Assembly: GCA_007859745.1 (NCBI GenBank)
Contig: SMLU01000002.1
Span: 922,942-986,941 of the forward strand
DNA from: Phycisphaerae bacterium RAS1
GTDB lineage: Bacteria > Planctomycetota > Phycisphaerae > UBA1845 > Fen-1342
DNA: 64,000 nucleotides
Direction: 5' to 3'
The notes below the pieces were generated by a model. That model did not search any database, was not told the DNA's origin, and was given only the letters and a program-made list of their open reading frames with translations. Positions 34,681 to 43,243 of the stretch are shown in pieces. Position 1 is the first letter of the stretch, and every line of letters starts with the position of its first letter. A program made the position numbers and the translations under genes.

Positions 34681-35424
34681 TTATCGACGGCGCAGCGCGA
34701 CAAGTCCTGCAATCAGCAGCAGGGCGCTGGCCGGCTCCGGGGCGGCAATCTGAACGCCCGAAACCTGAAGGAAGCCGAACTCCTGCGGGTTGCTGTCATC
34801 AACCGCGAACTGGCCGTAGAACGCCAGCTCCGAATTCGGCAGCAGGCCGTTGTCAATGGGGTTGAACGCCTTCTGACCGCTGGAGTTGCCGTTCAGGAGG
34901 TATTCCATCGTCGACTCGCCCGGGAAGACGCTGGGGCGATAGATCATGCGCATCGTGACGGTCGAGCCCAGCGCGTAGGCGCTGTTGCCGAACGTGTGGA
35001 ACGGCAGCGACGCGCCGAATGCCGCAACTTCACCGTCCGACGTGAGGATGAAAAGACCGTCGTTGCCGGCGTGAGGTCCGGTGCCGTTGAAGCGAATTCC
35101 CGCTTCCTTGCGGGGCGCGATGGAACCCGCGTCCAGCATGATGTTGACCGAAATGTCAAACCCTTCGAGCACCGGGATCTGGTAGCCGGTTGTGCCGCCA
35201 TCCGTTGACAGAACGAGATCATGACGGTTGGCCCAGCCGCCGGCCCCGTACTGCTGCTCGGTGATCGTCGCGTTCGGGTAGGCGGTCACGATGCTCAGAT
35301 TCGACCCCGGATAGTCATTGAAGACGCGCGGGTTCACCTTGTATCCGTTCGCGTCCTGCAGCGAGGCGAGCGCCGGCCCCGCGATACACACGAGGGCGCC
35401 GACATAAAGGCATTTACGGAACAT
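34681..35424 (-). CDS. PEP-CTERM sorted secreted protein
   Basis: 247 aa. The ATG at 35424 is preceded by TAGGAGGAG. A signal peptide ([16 protein letters not shown]) is followed by a beta-rich, lectin-like domain ([39 protein letters not shown]). The C-terminus is a textbook [27 protein letters not shown]. This marks it for exosortase processing, although no exosortase gene is present in the window. It is divergent from the GH1 gene, with the LacI-type operator between them. It might therefore share sugar regulation and bind glycan, but that is inference. Confidence 0.75.
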   Translation of the reverse strand: MFRKCLYVGALVCIAGPALASLQDANGYKVNPRVFNDYPGSNLSIVTAYPNATITEQQYGAGGWANRHDLVLSTDGGTTGYQIPVLEGFDISVNIMLDAGSIAPRKEAGIRFNGTGPHAGNDGLFILTSDGEVAAFGASLPFHTFGNSAYALGSTVTMRMIYRPSVFPGESTMEYLLNGNSSGQKAFNPIDNGLLPNSELAFYGQFAVDDSNPQEFGFLQVSGVQIAAPEPASALLLIAGLVALRRR

Positions 35425-35540
35425 TCTGCTCCTCCTAACAAAAAGAACTGTTCTTTCCCTAGGCCTCGAAATGGCACACACACGGCGAGGCGCTGCCCAC
35501 GCAGAACCTCACTTAAGAATTTACTACCGCCGAATCAGGA

Positions 35541-35556
35541 TTGCAAGCGTTTTCAA
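35541..35556. promoter_or_regulatory. LacI-family/cre-like operator
   Basis: TTGCAAGCGTTTTCAA matches the LacI-family consensus TGNAANCGNTTNCA at every fixed position and is extended by one more symmetric pair. It lies between a divergent PEP-CTERM gene (117 bp upstream of its start) and the GH1 gene (89 bp upstream). A further inverted pair, TTTTCAATA at 35550-35558 and TATTGAAAA at 35626-35634, brackets the promoter area of the GH1 gene. A sugar-responsive repressor is the obvious candidate; none is encoded in the window. Confidence 0.65.
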
Positions 35557-35644
35557 TAGACGCTAATATTTTCTCGTACGCTCGGAGTTGCGTCCACGCG
35601 CGGCCGTCGCCGTAGACCTGTAATATATTGAAAAGAAAAGGCTT

Positions 35645-37069
35645 ATGAGCATCACGGAGCAAGCCCTGGACACGCGGCGCTACCCGCCGATCGCCGCTCC
35701 GGCCGATTTTCTCTGGGGCGCGGCCACCGCTGCCTATCAAATCGAGGGCGCGGCCGATCTTTACGGGCGCGGTCCGAGTATCTGGGACCGCTTCTGCCAT
35801 ACGCCCGGAGCGACCGATGCGGGAGAGACCGGCGACGTCGCCTGCGACAGCTACCACCTGTGGCGCCAGGACGTCGACTTGATGCGCCAGCTTCGGCTGC
35901 GAGCCTACCGATTCAGCGTCGCCTGGCCACGCGTGATTCCGGCCGGTCGCGGCGAGATCAACGCCGTCGGCATCGCATTCTACGATCGACTCGTCGACGC
36001 CCTGTGCGCCGCCGGCATCGAGCCGATGGTGACGCTTTATCACTGGGATTTGCCCGCGACGCTTCAGGACCAGCTCGGCGGATGGACCCATTCCGACTTG
36101 CCCCACGTCTTTGCGGATTACGCGGAAGCGATCTTCAATCGTCTGGGCGACCGCGTCCGCTACTGGATCACCATCAACGAGCCGTGGGTCGTTGTTGACG
36201 CCGGCTATTTCCACGGCGTGCACCCGCCGGCCGTGAAAGACCGCGCGGCAGGCTACCGAGCGGGGCACAATCTTCTGCGGGCGCATGCCTACGCCGTGGC
36301 GCGATTCCGGGCCTCGCGCTGCGCCGGGCAGATCGGGCTTGCGCTGAACAGCAGCTTCAGTTTCCCGCAGTCGCGCTCGGTGGAGGACGCGGCCGCGGCG
36401 CAGCGCGCGCTCGAAAACTTTGCCGGCTGGTTCGGCGACCCGCTCTACTTCGGCGACTATCCGACCGTGATGCGCGCCCGACTCGGGTCGCTCCTGCCCG
36501 AATTCACGCCGTCAGACGCCGGGCTGCTGGCGCGCAGCACGGACTTCATCGCGCTGAACTACTACACGAGCGAGGTCGTGCGGCACGCACCCGGCGTCGG
36601 CGCCATGGAATATGAAGTCGTGCCGCAGCCCGACGCGCCGCACACGCAGATGAATTGGCCCGTGCGGCCCGACGGGTTCTACGAACTGCTGAAATGGCTC
36701 GACCGCCGCTACCCCGGCTTGCCCTTCTACATCACTGAAAACGGCGCCGCGATGCACGACCATCCGGATGAGGGCGGACAGGTGCAGGACGCGGATCGTA
36801 TCGCGTATCTCCGCGACCACATCGCTGCCGCGTTTCGCGCTCGCCGCGAAGGCGTCGACCTCCGCGGTTATTTCGTCTGGTCGCTGCTGGATAATCTGGA
36901 ATGGGCGGCCGGTTTCTCGAAACGCTTCGGCCTGATTCGCTGCGATCACGCCACCCAGAGGCGTACAATAAAAGCAAGCGGGCATTGGTACGCCCGACTG
37001 ATCGAATCGGGGCGGCTGGATGGCGAAGCAGAGGCTCTCGCAGAGGCGCAGAGCCCGCAGGGAATTTGA
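35645..37069 (+). CDS. GH1 beta-glucosidase
   Basis: 474 aa with no signal peptide, so cytoplasmic. All GH1 landmarks are present: FLWGAATAAYQIEGA at the N-terminus, YRFSVAWPRVIP, the acid/base Glu in TINEPW (around residue 178), NYYTSEVV, the nucleophile in FYITENGA (around 365), and WSLLDNLEWAAGFSKRFGL near the end. It would hydrolyse beta-linked gluco-oligosaccharides after import. AAAAGG lies just before the ATG. The last 12 residues are a repeat-like Ala/Glu extension beyond the normal family end. The GH144-like gene begins 10 bp later, so they are an operon, probably controlled from the LacI-type operator upstream. Confidence 0.92.
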   Translation: MSITEQALDTRRYPPIAAPADFLWGAATAAYQIEGAADLYGRGPSIWDRFCHTPGATDAGETGDVACDSYHLWRQDVDLMRQLRLRAYRFSVAWPRVIPAGRGEINAVGIAFYDRLVDALCAAGIEPMVTLYHWDLPATLQDQLGGWTHSDLPHVFADYAEAIFNRLGDRVRYWITINEPWVVVDAGYFHGVHPPAVKDRAAGYRAGHNLLRAHAYAVARFRASRCAGQIGLALNSSFSFPQSRSVEDAAAAQRALENFAGWFGDPLYFGDYPTVMRARLGSLLPEFTPSDAGLLARSTDFIALNYYTSEVVRHAPGVGAMEYEVVPQPDAPHTQMNWPVRPDGFYELLKWLDRRYPGLPFYITENGAAMHDHPDEGGQVQDADRIAYLRDHIAAAFRARREGVDLRGYFVWSLLDNLEWAAGFSKRFGLIRCDHATQRRTIKASGHWYARLIESGRLDGEAEALAEAQSPQGI

Positions 37070-37079
37070 GGAGCTCAAG

Positions 37080-39092
37080 ATGCCTGATTCAGTAACCTCT
37101 CTGCGCCCGCCGCGCCTCTGCGAGAAACGCCTTATCTTCGCGGTGGCGCTGGCGCTCCTCCCCTGCCTCGCCGTCGCCGGCACGAGCATCTTCCAAGTCA
37201 CGAATTTCGCCAACCCGCCTTCGTCCCTGACGTATTTCTCCGGTTTCTCGGGCACGGTGGGCAGCACGCCGACGTGGCCGGCCGAAATGGGCTGGCAAGG
37301 CGACACGATCGACCTGGCCTTCAATCTCCCGACCGGCGTGCCCGCCGGCGCAGAGCATTTCCGCTTCCGCATCGTCATCACGCAACGCTTCACGCAACAG
37401 TTCACGCTGAAGGTCTTCGCCGGCCCGTCGCTCGTGAATATGCTGGAGCAGAAGGCCGAATTCATCGACACCGCTCGCGTTTACGCCGCCACGATACCCC
37501 TCTCACGCTTCACGCCCGGTCAGACGAACTACATTCGCATTCAGGGCGTCGGCGTCGCCGTCGGCAACGGCCAGCCTTCCGGAATCCAGTGGAGCCGCTG
37601 GTCGCTGACGCGCACCGACCTGCCGCTCGATGAGCCGGGCCTCGACGGCATCCGCTCGGGCCAGATCGCCCGCGGCGCCTACTACGTCTCCGAAGCGATT
37701 CAGCCCAGCGGCCTCGTCCGCGACTCAATCACATTGAATTCCGCCGACGCGCCCTTCCACCCCGCCACGCCCGACGCCGCTGGCTTCGCCCTCGCCGGCC
37801 TCTGCGTGGCTGATCACTTCGTTCCTGACCTAACCGCTGCTGACAAGGCCATCGCCATCCTCTCCGCCTACACCGGCCACACCCCCGGCGTCACCCCCAC
37901 GCGCAACACCGAGGGCCACTGGTGGCACTGGATGAACGTCAACACCGGCCTGCCGGAGCCCGGCTGGAACGACAACTACACCACCATCGGTTCCGCCATC
38001 TTCGTCGCGGGTGCGCTGCTCGCCAAAAACCATTTCGCCGATAACGCGACCATCACGGCGCTGGCCAACGAGGCCTACGCCACCTGCGACTTCGAAGCCA
38101 TGATCCACCCCTCCGTCGACGGTCGCATCTACCTCGCGACGAACGCCAGCGGCGGCGAGCTTGGCTCGCTCCGCCCCTGGAACGAATACATGCTGATCGA
38201 GACGCTCGCCCTGCGCCAGCCGGTACACCCGCGCGCGACCGCCATCGCTCCCTTCTGGCTCAACACAGCCAACATTCTCAAACGCAACTACCGCGGTATC
38301 TCGACGCTGACCGACAACGTCGCCTCGTTTGCGCCCGCGTTCTGGGTGCACCAGATGCACTTCCTGAGCACCGACTTCGCGACCAGCGCCAGTTTCGAAA
38401 CCTACTTCCAGAATCACCAGCGAGCCGACGCGCTCTACTGTGCGGCCGACCTCGGCCAGCAATACCGCTACGGTCTAACCGCCGGCGTCAGCCCTGCCGG
38501 CTACACCGTTGACAAAATCTTCGCCCATCAAAACGTCTACGCACCCGAAGCCGTCGGCGGCTGGGGCGACGTGGACACGATCCTCGAGTTCGCTCAGGAT
38601 CGCCCGCCGCTTTCGAACGTGCGCTATCGCTTCGGACTGACGCGCGTTTCGACCGTGCAGCCCACCTGGATTCCGTTCGACGCCGGACTGGTCGATCACA
38701 CGTTTCTGATGCTCGGCCTGGCCGAGAGCATCGACCCGCTGTTCTTCAAGCGCCGGTTGCCCTTCCAAACCGACGTTGACGCCGACGGCATCGCCGATGC
38801 GTACGACAACTGCACCAGCCGCTGGAACCGGCTGCAATCGGACGGCGACGCCGACGGCATCGGCGACGCCTGTGACTGCGGCACGCCGCCGGCAGACACC
38901 GACGGCGACAACGACATTGACTTGCACGACATCGCGAAGTGGCAAGCGATTCTCTACACCGGCGGCCCGCTGCCGGAGGCGGGCTACTGCGTCGATTCAA
39001 ACGCGAATCGGCAGATTGAGGCGACTGAGGTGATGTCCATCATCACCTGCCTGAACAGCAGCGGCCCAGGCGCGCCGGCAAGTTGCCCGTAG
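37080..39092 (+). CDS. Secreted GH144-like glucanase with thrombospondin type 3/dockerin-like tail
   Basis: 670 aa. The ATG at 37080 has GAGGAG upstream and starts a signal peptide (LIFAVALALLPCLAVAG). An N-terminal beta-sandwich of about 150 residues precedes the catalytic-like region from about residue 190. That region contains GLVRDSITL, AAGFALAGLCVADHFV, HWWHWMNVNTG, DNYTTIGSAIFVAGALLAKN and RPWNEYMLIETLAL. This order matches the glycoamylase-like (alpha/alpha)6 fold of GH144/GH162, whose characterised members are endo-beta-1,2-glucanases. The tail has thrombospondin type 3 calcium repeats (DVDADGIADAYDNC, DGDADGIGDACDCG) and a dockerin-like pair. It likely cleaves glucan outside the cell to feed the importer and GH1 enzyme encoded alongside. 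Confidence 0.6.
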   Translation: MPDSVTSLRPPRLCEKRLIFAVALALLPCLAVAGTSIFQVTNFANPPSSLTYFSGFSGTVGSTPTWPAEMGWQGDTIDLAFNLPTGVPAGAEHFRFRIVITQRFTQQFTLKVFAGPSLVNMLEQKAEFIDTARVYAATIPLSRFTPGQTNYIRIQGVGVAVGNGQPSGIQWSRWSLTRTDLPLDEPGLDGIRSGQIARGAYYVSEAIQPSGLVRDSITLNSADAPFHPATPDAAGFALAGLCVADHFVPDLTAADKAIAILSAYTGHTPGVTPTRNTEGHWWHWMNVNTGLPEPGWNDNYTTIGSAIFVAGALLAKNHFADNATITALANEAYATCDFEAMIHPSVDGRIYLATNASGGELGSLRPWNEYMLIETLALRQPVHPRATAIAPFWLNTANILKRNYRGISTLTDNVASFAPAFWVHQMHFLSTDFATSASFETYFQNHQRADALYCAADLGQQYRYGLTAGVSPAGYTVDKIFAHQNVYAPEAVGGWGDVDTILEFAQDRPPLSNVRYRFGLTRVSTVQPTWIPFDAGLVDHTFLMLGLAESIDPLFFKRRLPFQTDVDADGIADAYDNCTSRWNRLQSDGDADGIGDACDCGTPPADTDGDNDIDLHDIAKWQAILYTGGPLPEAGYCVDSNANRQIEATEVMSIITCLNSSGPGAPASCP

Positions 39093-39205
39093 CGTCGCCC
39101 CGACGCCTGTAGCCCGGCCGCCCTCGGCCGGTTCGCCGCGCTTGCCTTCCGTGGTGGAGGGCGAACGGTGGGCAATGCCCACCCGACAATTCGGCGAACC
39201 CGACA

Positions 39206-40534
39206 TTGAACGCACGCACGCTCACGTTGTCGCTGCTGCTCGGCCTGCCGGCTGTCGGCTTGCTCGCTTTCGGTCCGCGCGGCCAGACCTACGTCCCGCC
39301 CGGCCGCACCGTCGTGCGCTACTGGGAAAAATGGACCGGCGTCGAAGGCGCAGCCATTCAGCGCCTCGTCAACAAATTCAATGACACCGCCGGCAAAGAC
39401 ACCGGCATTTTCGTGGATTACCACGCCGTCAGCGACGTTGAGAAACGCATGCTCATCTCCACCGCCGGCGGCGACCCGCCGGACGTGGCCGGATTGTTCG
39501 ATCACATCGTCCCGCAATTCGCCGATCAAAATGCACTGCTTCCACTGGACGAACTTGTTCGCGAGCACGGCATTGATCTTGGCGTTTTCAAGCCGATCTG
39601 GATCGAAGTCTGCCGGTTCAAGTCGACGCTCTTCGCGCTGCCCAGCACGCCCTACACGATCGGCCTCTACTACAACCGCGCCGCGTATCGCGACGCGGGA
39701 CTCGACCCGGACAAACCGCCGCAGACGATCGCCGAACTGACTGACTACGCAAAGCGCCTGACGCGCCGCGGCCAGGATGGCCGCCTGACGCGCATCGGCT
39801 TTTCCGTCTCGCCCCAGATGCTCGGCTGGTGGCATTGGATCTGGCCTTTCTTCTTCGACCACCGCCCGTGGGCCGGCGACCGGTATCTGGTGGACAGCCC
39901 GGCCTCGCTGGCGGCGTACAACTGGATTCACGACTCGCGCGCCGAAATCGGAAACGCCGACCTGCTCCAGTTCGAGTCCGTCTGCGTCATCGAAGGGCCG
40001 CAGAATCCCTTTCTCGACGGCCGGCTGGCCATGGTCTTTCAGGGTCCGTGGATGACCAACTGGATTCGTACCTACGCGCCGAATCTCGACTACGGCGTGG
40101 CCCGCTTCCCGTCCGTGACGCGCGAGCGGAGAAACTGCTTCGCCAGCACCGATGTCTTCGTGATTCCGCGCGGCAGCAAGCACGTCCGCGAGGCGATGAT
40201 CTTCCTCAAGTTCATCATGGCGCAGGAGAATCACGAACAGCTCTGCCGCGAACACTGCAAGGTCTCGGCGTTCAAATCGCCGCGGCCGGAGTTCTTCGAG
40301 ACTCATCCGAACCCGCACATCCGCACGTTTGACGCGCTGGCTTCGTCCGCGGACGCCTTCGGATACCCGCAGATGCCAATGTGGTCCGAGGCCTGGACTG
40401 AGGCGCTCTACCTGCTGGAGACGGTGCTGCGCGACTCGCGCCCGGTGAAAGAGGCCGCCGCCCTCACCCAGCGAAAACTCGACAGCGTCATCCGCGACTA
40501 TCGACGGCTGGCCGAATTGAGGCGCACGCGGTGA
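39206..40534 (+). CDS. Sugar ABC transporter substrate-binding protein
   Basis: 442 aa, starting at TTG 39206, with a signal sequence (LTLSLLLGLPAVGLLAFGP). Typical family-1 solute-binding features are VRYWEKWTGVEGAAIQRLVNKFN, the lip YTIGLYYNRAAYRDAGLDP, GRLAMVFQGPWMTNWI, and VFVIPRGSKHVREAMIFLKF. It would capture oligosaccharides in the periplasm and deliver them to the two permeases encoded downstream. It follows the GH144-like gene by 113 bp. No lipobox is evident. The cognate ATPase is not in the window, which is usual for importers that share an MsmX-type ATPase. Confidence 0.9.
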   Translation: MNARTLTLSLLLGLPAVGLLAFGPRGQTYVPPGRTVVRYWEKWTGVEGAAIQRLVNKFNDTAGKDTGIFVDYHAVSDVEKRMLISTAGGDPPDVAGLFDHIVPQFADQNALLPLDELVREHGIDLGVFKPIWIEVCRFKSTLFALPSTPYTIGLYYNRAAYRDAGLDPDKPPQTIAELTDYAKRLTRRGQDGRLTRIGFSVSPQMLGWWHWIWPFFFDHRPWAGDRYLVDSPASLAAYNWIHDSRAEIGNADLLQFESVCVIEGPQNPFLDGRLAMVFQGPWMTNWIRTYAPNLDYGVARFPSVTRERRNCFASTDVFVIPRGSKHVREAMIFLKFIMAQENHEQLCREHCKVSAFKSPRPEFFETHPNPHIRTFDALASSADAFGYPQMPMWSEAWTEALYLLETVLRDSRPVKEAAALTQRKLDSVIRDYRRLAELRRTR

Positions 40535-40549
40535 GCAAACAGACGGTGG

Positions 40550-40852
40550 TCAGCGCAATCGGTCTTTCCAATAGCCGGGCCGCCGGCTGGCGTGGGCCAG
40601 CGCGACGATCTGGATGTCATTCGCGCGTTCTCGATACACCATCAGGAATGGGAACGAGTGAAGCAGAATCCGGCGGGTTCCGTTCAGATAACGCCGAGCG
40701 CGTTGCGGATGCTCGGCCGCCTCGCTGCGTGCCGCACCAATCTCGTCAGCAAGGCGGTTGGCCAGTCCCCGCTCGATGGCCAGATACCACGTCAGGGCCT
40801 CAGCGATCTCGGAATCGGCGTCCGGATGAACCTCAATCAGCCGCGGGCTCAT
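40550..40852 (-). CDS. RelE/ParE-family toxin
   Basis: 100 aa. LIEVHPDADSEIAEALTWY at the N-terminus and RRILLHSFPFLMVYRERAND followed by VALAHASRRPGYWKDR at the C-terminus are the standard RelE/ParE fold signatures. It would inhibit translation or gyrase, depending on the subgroup. It is encoded on the minus strand, overlapping the end of its antitoxin gene by 20 bp, as usual for this module. The pair sits between the binding protein and the first permease of the sugar importer. Confidence 0.85.
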   Translation of the reverse strand: MSPRLIEVHPDADSEIAEALTWYLAIERGLANRLADEIGAARSEAAEHPQRARRYLNGTRRILLHSFPFLMVYRERANDIQIVALAHASRRPGYWKDRLR

Positions 40853-41081
40853 CGAGGATTTTCCGCATGTGGCGTTCGACCTCTTCCCACGGCACGGGCT
40901 TCACCTTCCCGCTGTCCAGCTCGCCCAGCCGCTTCTTGATTTCCGCGCTCCAGGCTTCTTCGTATCCCGGATCAGTCGCGCCAGGCGCCAGGCCGGAGAG
41001 GATTTCCTCCGCCAGCCAGGCGCGCTCTTTCTCGTCCAGCGTCAGCGCCTCTTTCAGCAGTCGGCGGGCTTTGGTGCTCAT
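40833..41081 (-). CDS. Addiction-module antitoxin (PF09720-type)
   Basis: 82 aa from the ATG at 41081. LTLDEKERAWLAEEILSGL, then WSAEIKKRLGELDSGKVKPV and WEEVERHMRKIL, match the small putative addiction-module component family that partners RelE/ParE toxins. The frame continues far upstream (to 42296) without stop, but that part overlaps the permease gene in antisense and is not coding. The gene precedes and overlaps the toxin gene. An inverted repeat of the GAACGCGAAGCG family lies just upstream at 41123-41207, where the promoter should be. Confidence 0.85.
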   Translation of the reverse strand: MSTKARRLLKEALTLDEKERAWLAEEILSGLAPGATDPGYEEAWSAEIKKRLGELDSGKVKPVPWEEVERHMRKILDEPAAD

Positions 41082-41122
41082 GCCCGAATTGTACCATGCT
41101 GGCCGTGCCGCCGCCGTCCGAA

Positions 41123-41207
41123 TCAGAACGCGAAGCGCAAGCGAGCGCGGCAGTGCACAGGTCTCGTCTCTTCTTGCCGCCGCGCGTGCTTGCGCTTCGC
41201 GTTCCGA
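41123..41207. repeat. Dispersed inverted repeat (GAACGCGAAGCGCAAGCGAGC, copy 2)
   Basis: Arms at 41123-41150 and about 41182-41207 are near-complementary. The copy separates the antitoxin start from the first permease gene. Confidence 0.8.
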
Positions 41208-41297
41208 TATCGGCCGCCGCTGCGATATCGACCGCGGCTGCGAGTCGCTCCCGCAATCTGTCGATCGCCGCCATAATGCGGACCAGCGAAGAGCCGC

Positions 41298-42179
41298 ATG
41301 ACCCAATCCCGCTCCCTGCTCGCCGGCCTGATCTGGACCAGCCCCTGGTGGCTCGGCTTCCTCATCTTCCTCCTCGCGCCGATGGCCTTCTCGCTCTACA
41401 TCAGCTTCTGCAACTACTCGATGCTCCAGCCACCGGTCTATGTCGGAATGGCGAATTACAGCGAGCTGCTGCGCGACGAAGTCTTTCACAAGGTCGTCGC
41501 CAATACGTTCCTCTTCGCAGCGATCATCATCCCCGCCTCGACCGTGCTCTCGATACTGCTGGCGGTGCTCCTGAATCAACCCGTTCGCGGCCAGGCCATC
41601 TTCCGCGCCTGCATCTTCGTGCCGACCATCGTTCCGCTGGTCGCCGCCGGCGTGGTCTGGATGTGGATGCTCAATCCGCAGTACGGCCTCGTGAACCAGC
41701 TCATCCGCACCGCCGGTCTTGAAGGACCGGTCTGGCTCGAATCGCCCCAGTGGGCCATGTCCGCGCTGGTGCTCGTCAGCCTCTGGCTGATTGGATCGCC
41801 GGTCGTGATCTATCTCGCCGGCTTGCAGGAAATCCCGCAACAACTGTACGAGGCGGCGGAACTGGACGGCGCCGGGCCGGTCGGCCGATTCCGCCACGTG
41901 ACGCTGCCCAGCCTCAGCCCGGTGATTCTGTTCAACGTCATCATCGGCCTGATCGGCGCGCTGCAGGTATTCGCCGTGCCGTTCCTGATGTGGCGGACAC
42001 GGGCCGGTCCGGACCGTGCGGTCTATTTCTATACGATGTACCTGTACGACAATGCGTTTCGCTATCTGAAAATGGGTTACGCCAGCGCCATGGCGTGGAT
42101 CCAGCTCGCGCTGATCCTCGCGCTGACCGGCCTGATTTTCTGGGCCAGCCGCCGCGCCGTTCACTACAGCCGCACCTGA
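41298..42179 (+). CDS. Sugar ABC transporter permease, MalF type
   Basis: 293 aa with six predicted membrane helices (FLIFLLAPMAFSLYISF, FLFAAIIIPASTVLSILLAV and others). The cytoplasmic EAA loop that docks the ATPase reads EAAELDGAGPVGRFRHVTLP. This is the first of the two importer permeases. It is separated from the binding-protein gene by the toxin-antitoxin insertion, yet keeps the same orientation. Expression probably needs read-through from the GH1 promoter or a local promoter in the 216-bp gap before it. Confidence 0.92.
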   Translation: MTQSRSLLAGLIWTSPWWLGFLIFLLAPMAFSLYISFCNYSMLQPPVYVGMANYSELLRDEVFHKVVANTFLFAAIIIPASTVLSILLAVLLNQPVRGQAIFRACIFVPTIVPLVAAGVVWMWMLNPQYGLVNQLIRTAGLEGPVWLESPQWAMSALVLVSLWLIGSPVVIYLAGLQEIPQQLYEAAELDGAGPVGRFRHVTLPSLSPVILFNVIIGLIGALQVFAVPFLMWRTRAGPDRAVYFYTMYLYDNAFRYLKMGYASAMAWIQLALILALTGLIFWASRRAVHYSRT

Positions 42180-42220
42180 GGAGTTCGTGCCATGCGGCCA
42201 TTGCTCTTCGGCGCTGATCA

Positions 42221-42277
42221 GAACCCCGCACGGCAGTGCGGGGCCTGCTCGCCCGCCACTTCCGTGGCGGGTTCTGT
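42221..42277. repeat. Dispersed double-hairpin repeat GAACCCCGCACGG (copy 2)
   Basis: Hairpins CCCCGCAC/GTGCGGGG (42224-42243) and CCCGCCAC/GTGGCGGG (42252-42271) are enclosed by GAACCC and GGGTTC. It lies between the two permease genes. The first copy is at 14949-15004. Confidence 0.85.
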
Positions 42278-42304
42278 TAGACGCTGATAAGGACATATCG
42301 CACC

Positions 42305-43147
42305 TTGAACCGCGCGCGCTCTCCCATCGCCGTCGCCGCCACGTACGCCGCGCTGATCGGCGTGTCGGCTGCGTTCATCGTGCCGCTGATCTGGATGCTG
42401 TGCGTCAGTTTGAAGCCGGACGCCGAAGTCATGGCCTTTCCGCCGACGTTTTTCCCGCAGTCGCCGACGATCCAGCCGTATCGCGACGTGGCGGCGTCGG
42501 AGAGCTTTGATTTTTCGCTGTACGCGCGCAACACGCTCATCATCACGCTGCTGTCGCTGGTGGGAATGGTGCTGTCGAGCGCGATCGCGGCGTACGGCTT
42601 TGCGCGGATCGACTTTCCGGGGCGCGGGCTGATGTTCGCCGTCTGCCTGGCGACGATGATGATCCCGTTCCCGGTCATCATGGTTCCGACGTACATGCTC
42701 TTTAAGTGGCTGGGATGGATCGGCACGTTCAAGCCGCTCTGGATTCCGGCCTGGTTCGGCAGCGCGTTCAACATTTTTCTGTTGCGGCAGTTCTTCATGG
42801 GGATTCCGAAGGAGCTGGAAGAATCGGCGATGCTCGACGGCTGCTCGCGCTGGGGCTGCTTCTGGCGGGTGATTCTGCCGCTGGCGCGCCCGGCGATCGC
42901 GGTGGTGGCGCTCTTCCACATTCTGGCGGTGTGGAACGACCTGGTCGGCCCGCTGGTGTTCCTGTCGCACCAGGAGCAGTTCACGCTGGCGCTGGGCTTG
43001 CAGTTCCTGCAAAGCAAGCCGGGCGACACGCCATGGAACCAACTTCTGGCGGCGTCGACGATGATCTGCGTGCCGGTGTTGGTGTTGTTCGTGATGGCGC
43101 AGGAGACGTTCATTCGCGGGATTGCGACGACGGGGCTGAAGGGCTGA
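42305..43147 (+). CDS. Sugar ABC transporter permease, MalG type
   Basis: 280 aa, starting at TTG 42305 with AAGGA 11 nt upstream. The N-terminal helix and the segment MLCVSLKPDAEVMAFPPTFFP are typical of MalG-like permeases. The EAA motif reads EESAMLDGCSRWGCFWRVILP, and the C-terminus ETFIRGIATTGLKG has the terminal GxxxGAVKG-like ending. It completes the importer with the preceding permease and binding protein. It ends 58 bp before the convergent ATPase gene, with an imperfect hairpin in the gap. Confidence 0.92.
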   Translation: MNRARSPIAVAATYAALIGVSAAFIVPLIWMLCVSLKPDAEVMAFPPTFFPQSPTIQPYRDVAASESFDFSLYARNTLIITLLSLVGMVLSSAIAAYGFARIDFPGRGLMFAVCLATMMIPFPVIMVPTYMLFKWLGWIGTFKPLWIPAWFGSAFNIFLLRQFFMGIPKELEESAMLDGCSRWGCFWRVILPLARPAIAVVALFHILAVWNDLVGPLVFLSHQEQFTLALGLQFLQSKPGDTPWNQLLAASTMICVPVLVLFVMAQETFIRGIATTGLKG

Positions 43148-43183
43148 ATGCGGAGTGGCGAAGGTCGAACGTGGAAGGTCCGA

Positions 43184-43243
43184 ATAACAAAGGTGCGCAG
43201 GGTGCTCACGATTGACGCACTCCCCCTTGAGCATCTTTGTTAT
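43184..43243. terminator. Hairpin between convergent genes (weak bidirectional terminator)
   Basis: ATAACAAAGGTGCGCAGGG at 43184-43202 pairs imperfectly with the sequence ending CATCTTTGTTAT at 43243. It spans the ends of the MalG permease and the ATPase gene, and the right arm encodes the last residues of the ATPase. There is no clear T-run, so termination is only a possibility. Confidence 0.4.

Noticed and set aside
41082-42296. Long minus-strand extension of the antitoxin frame (to 487 residues)
   Set aside because: The part beyond 41081 is antisense to an intact permease gene and has no family features; only the last 82 residues form the antitoxin.
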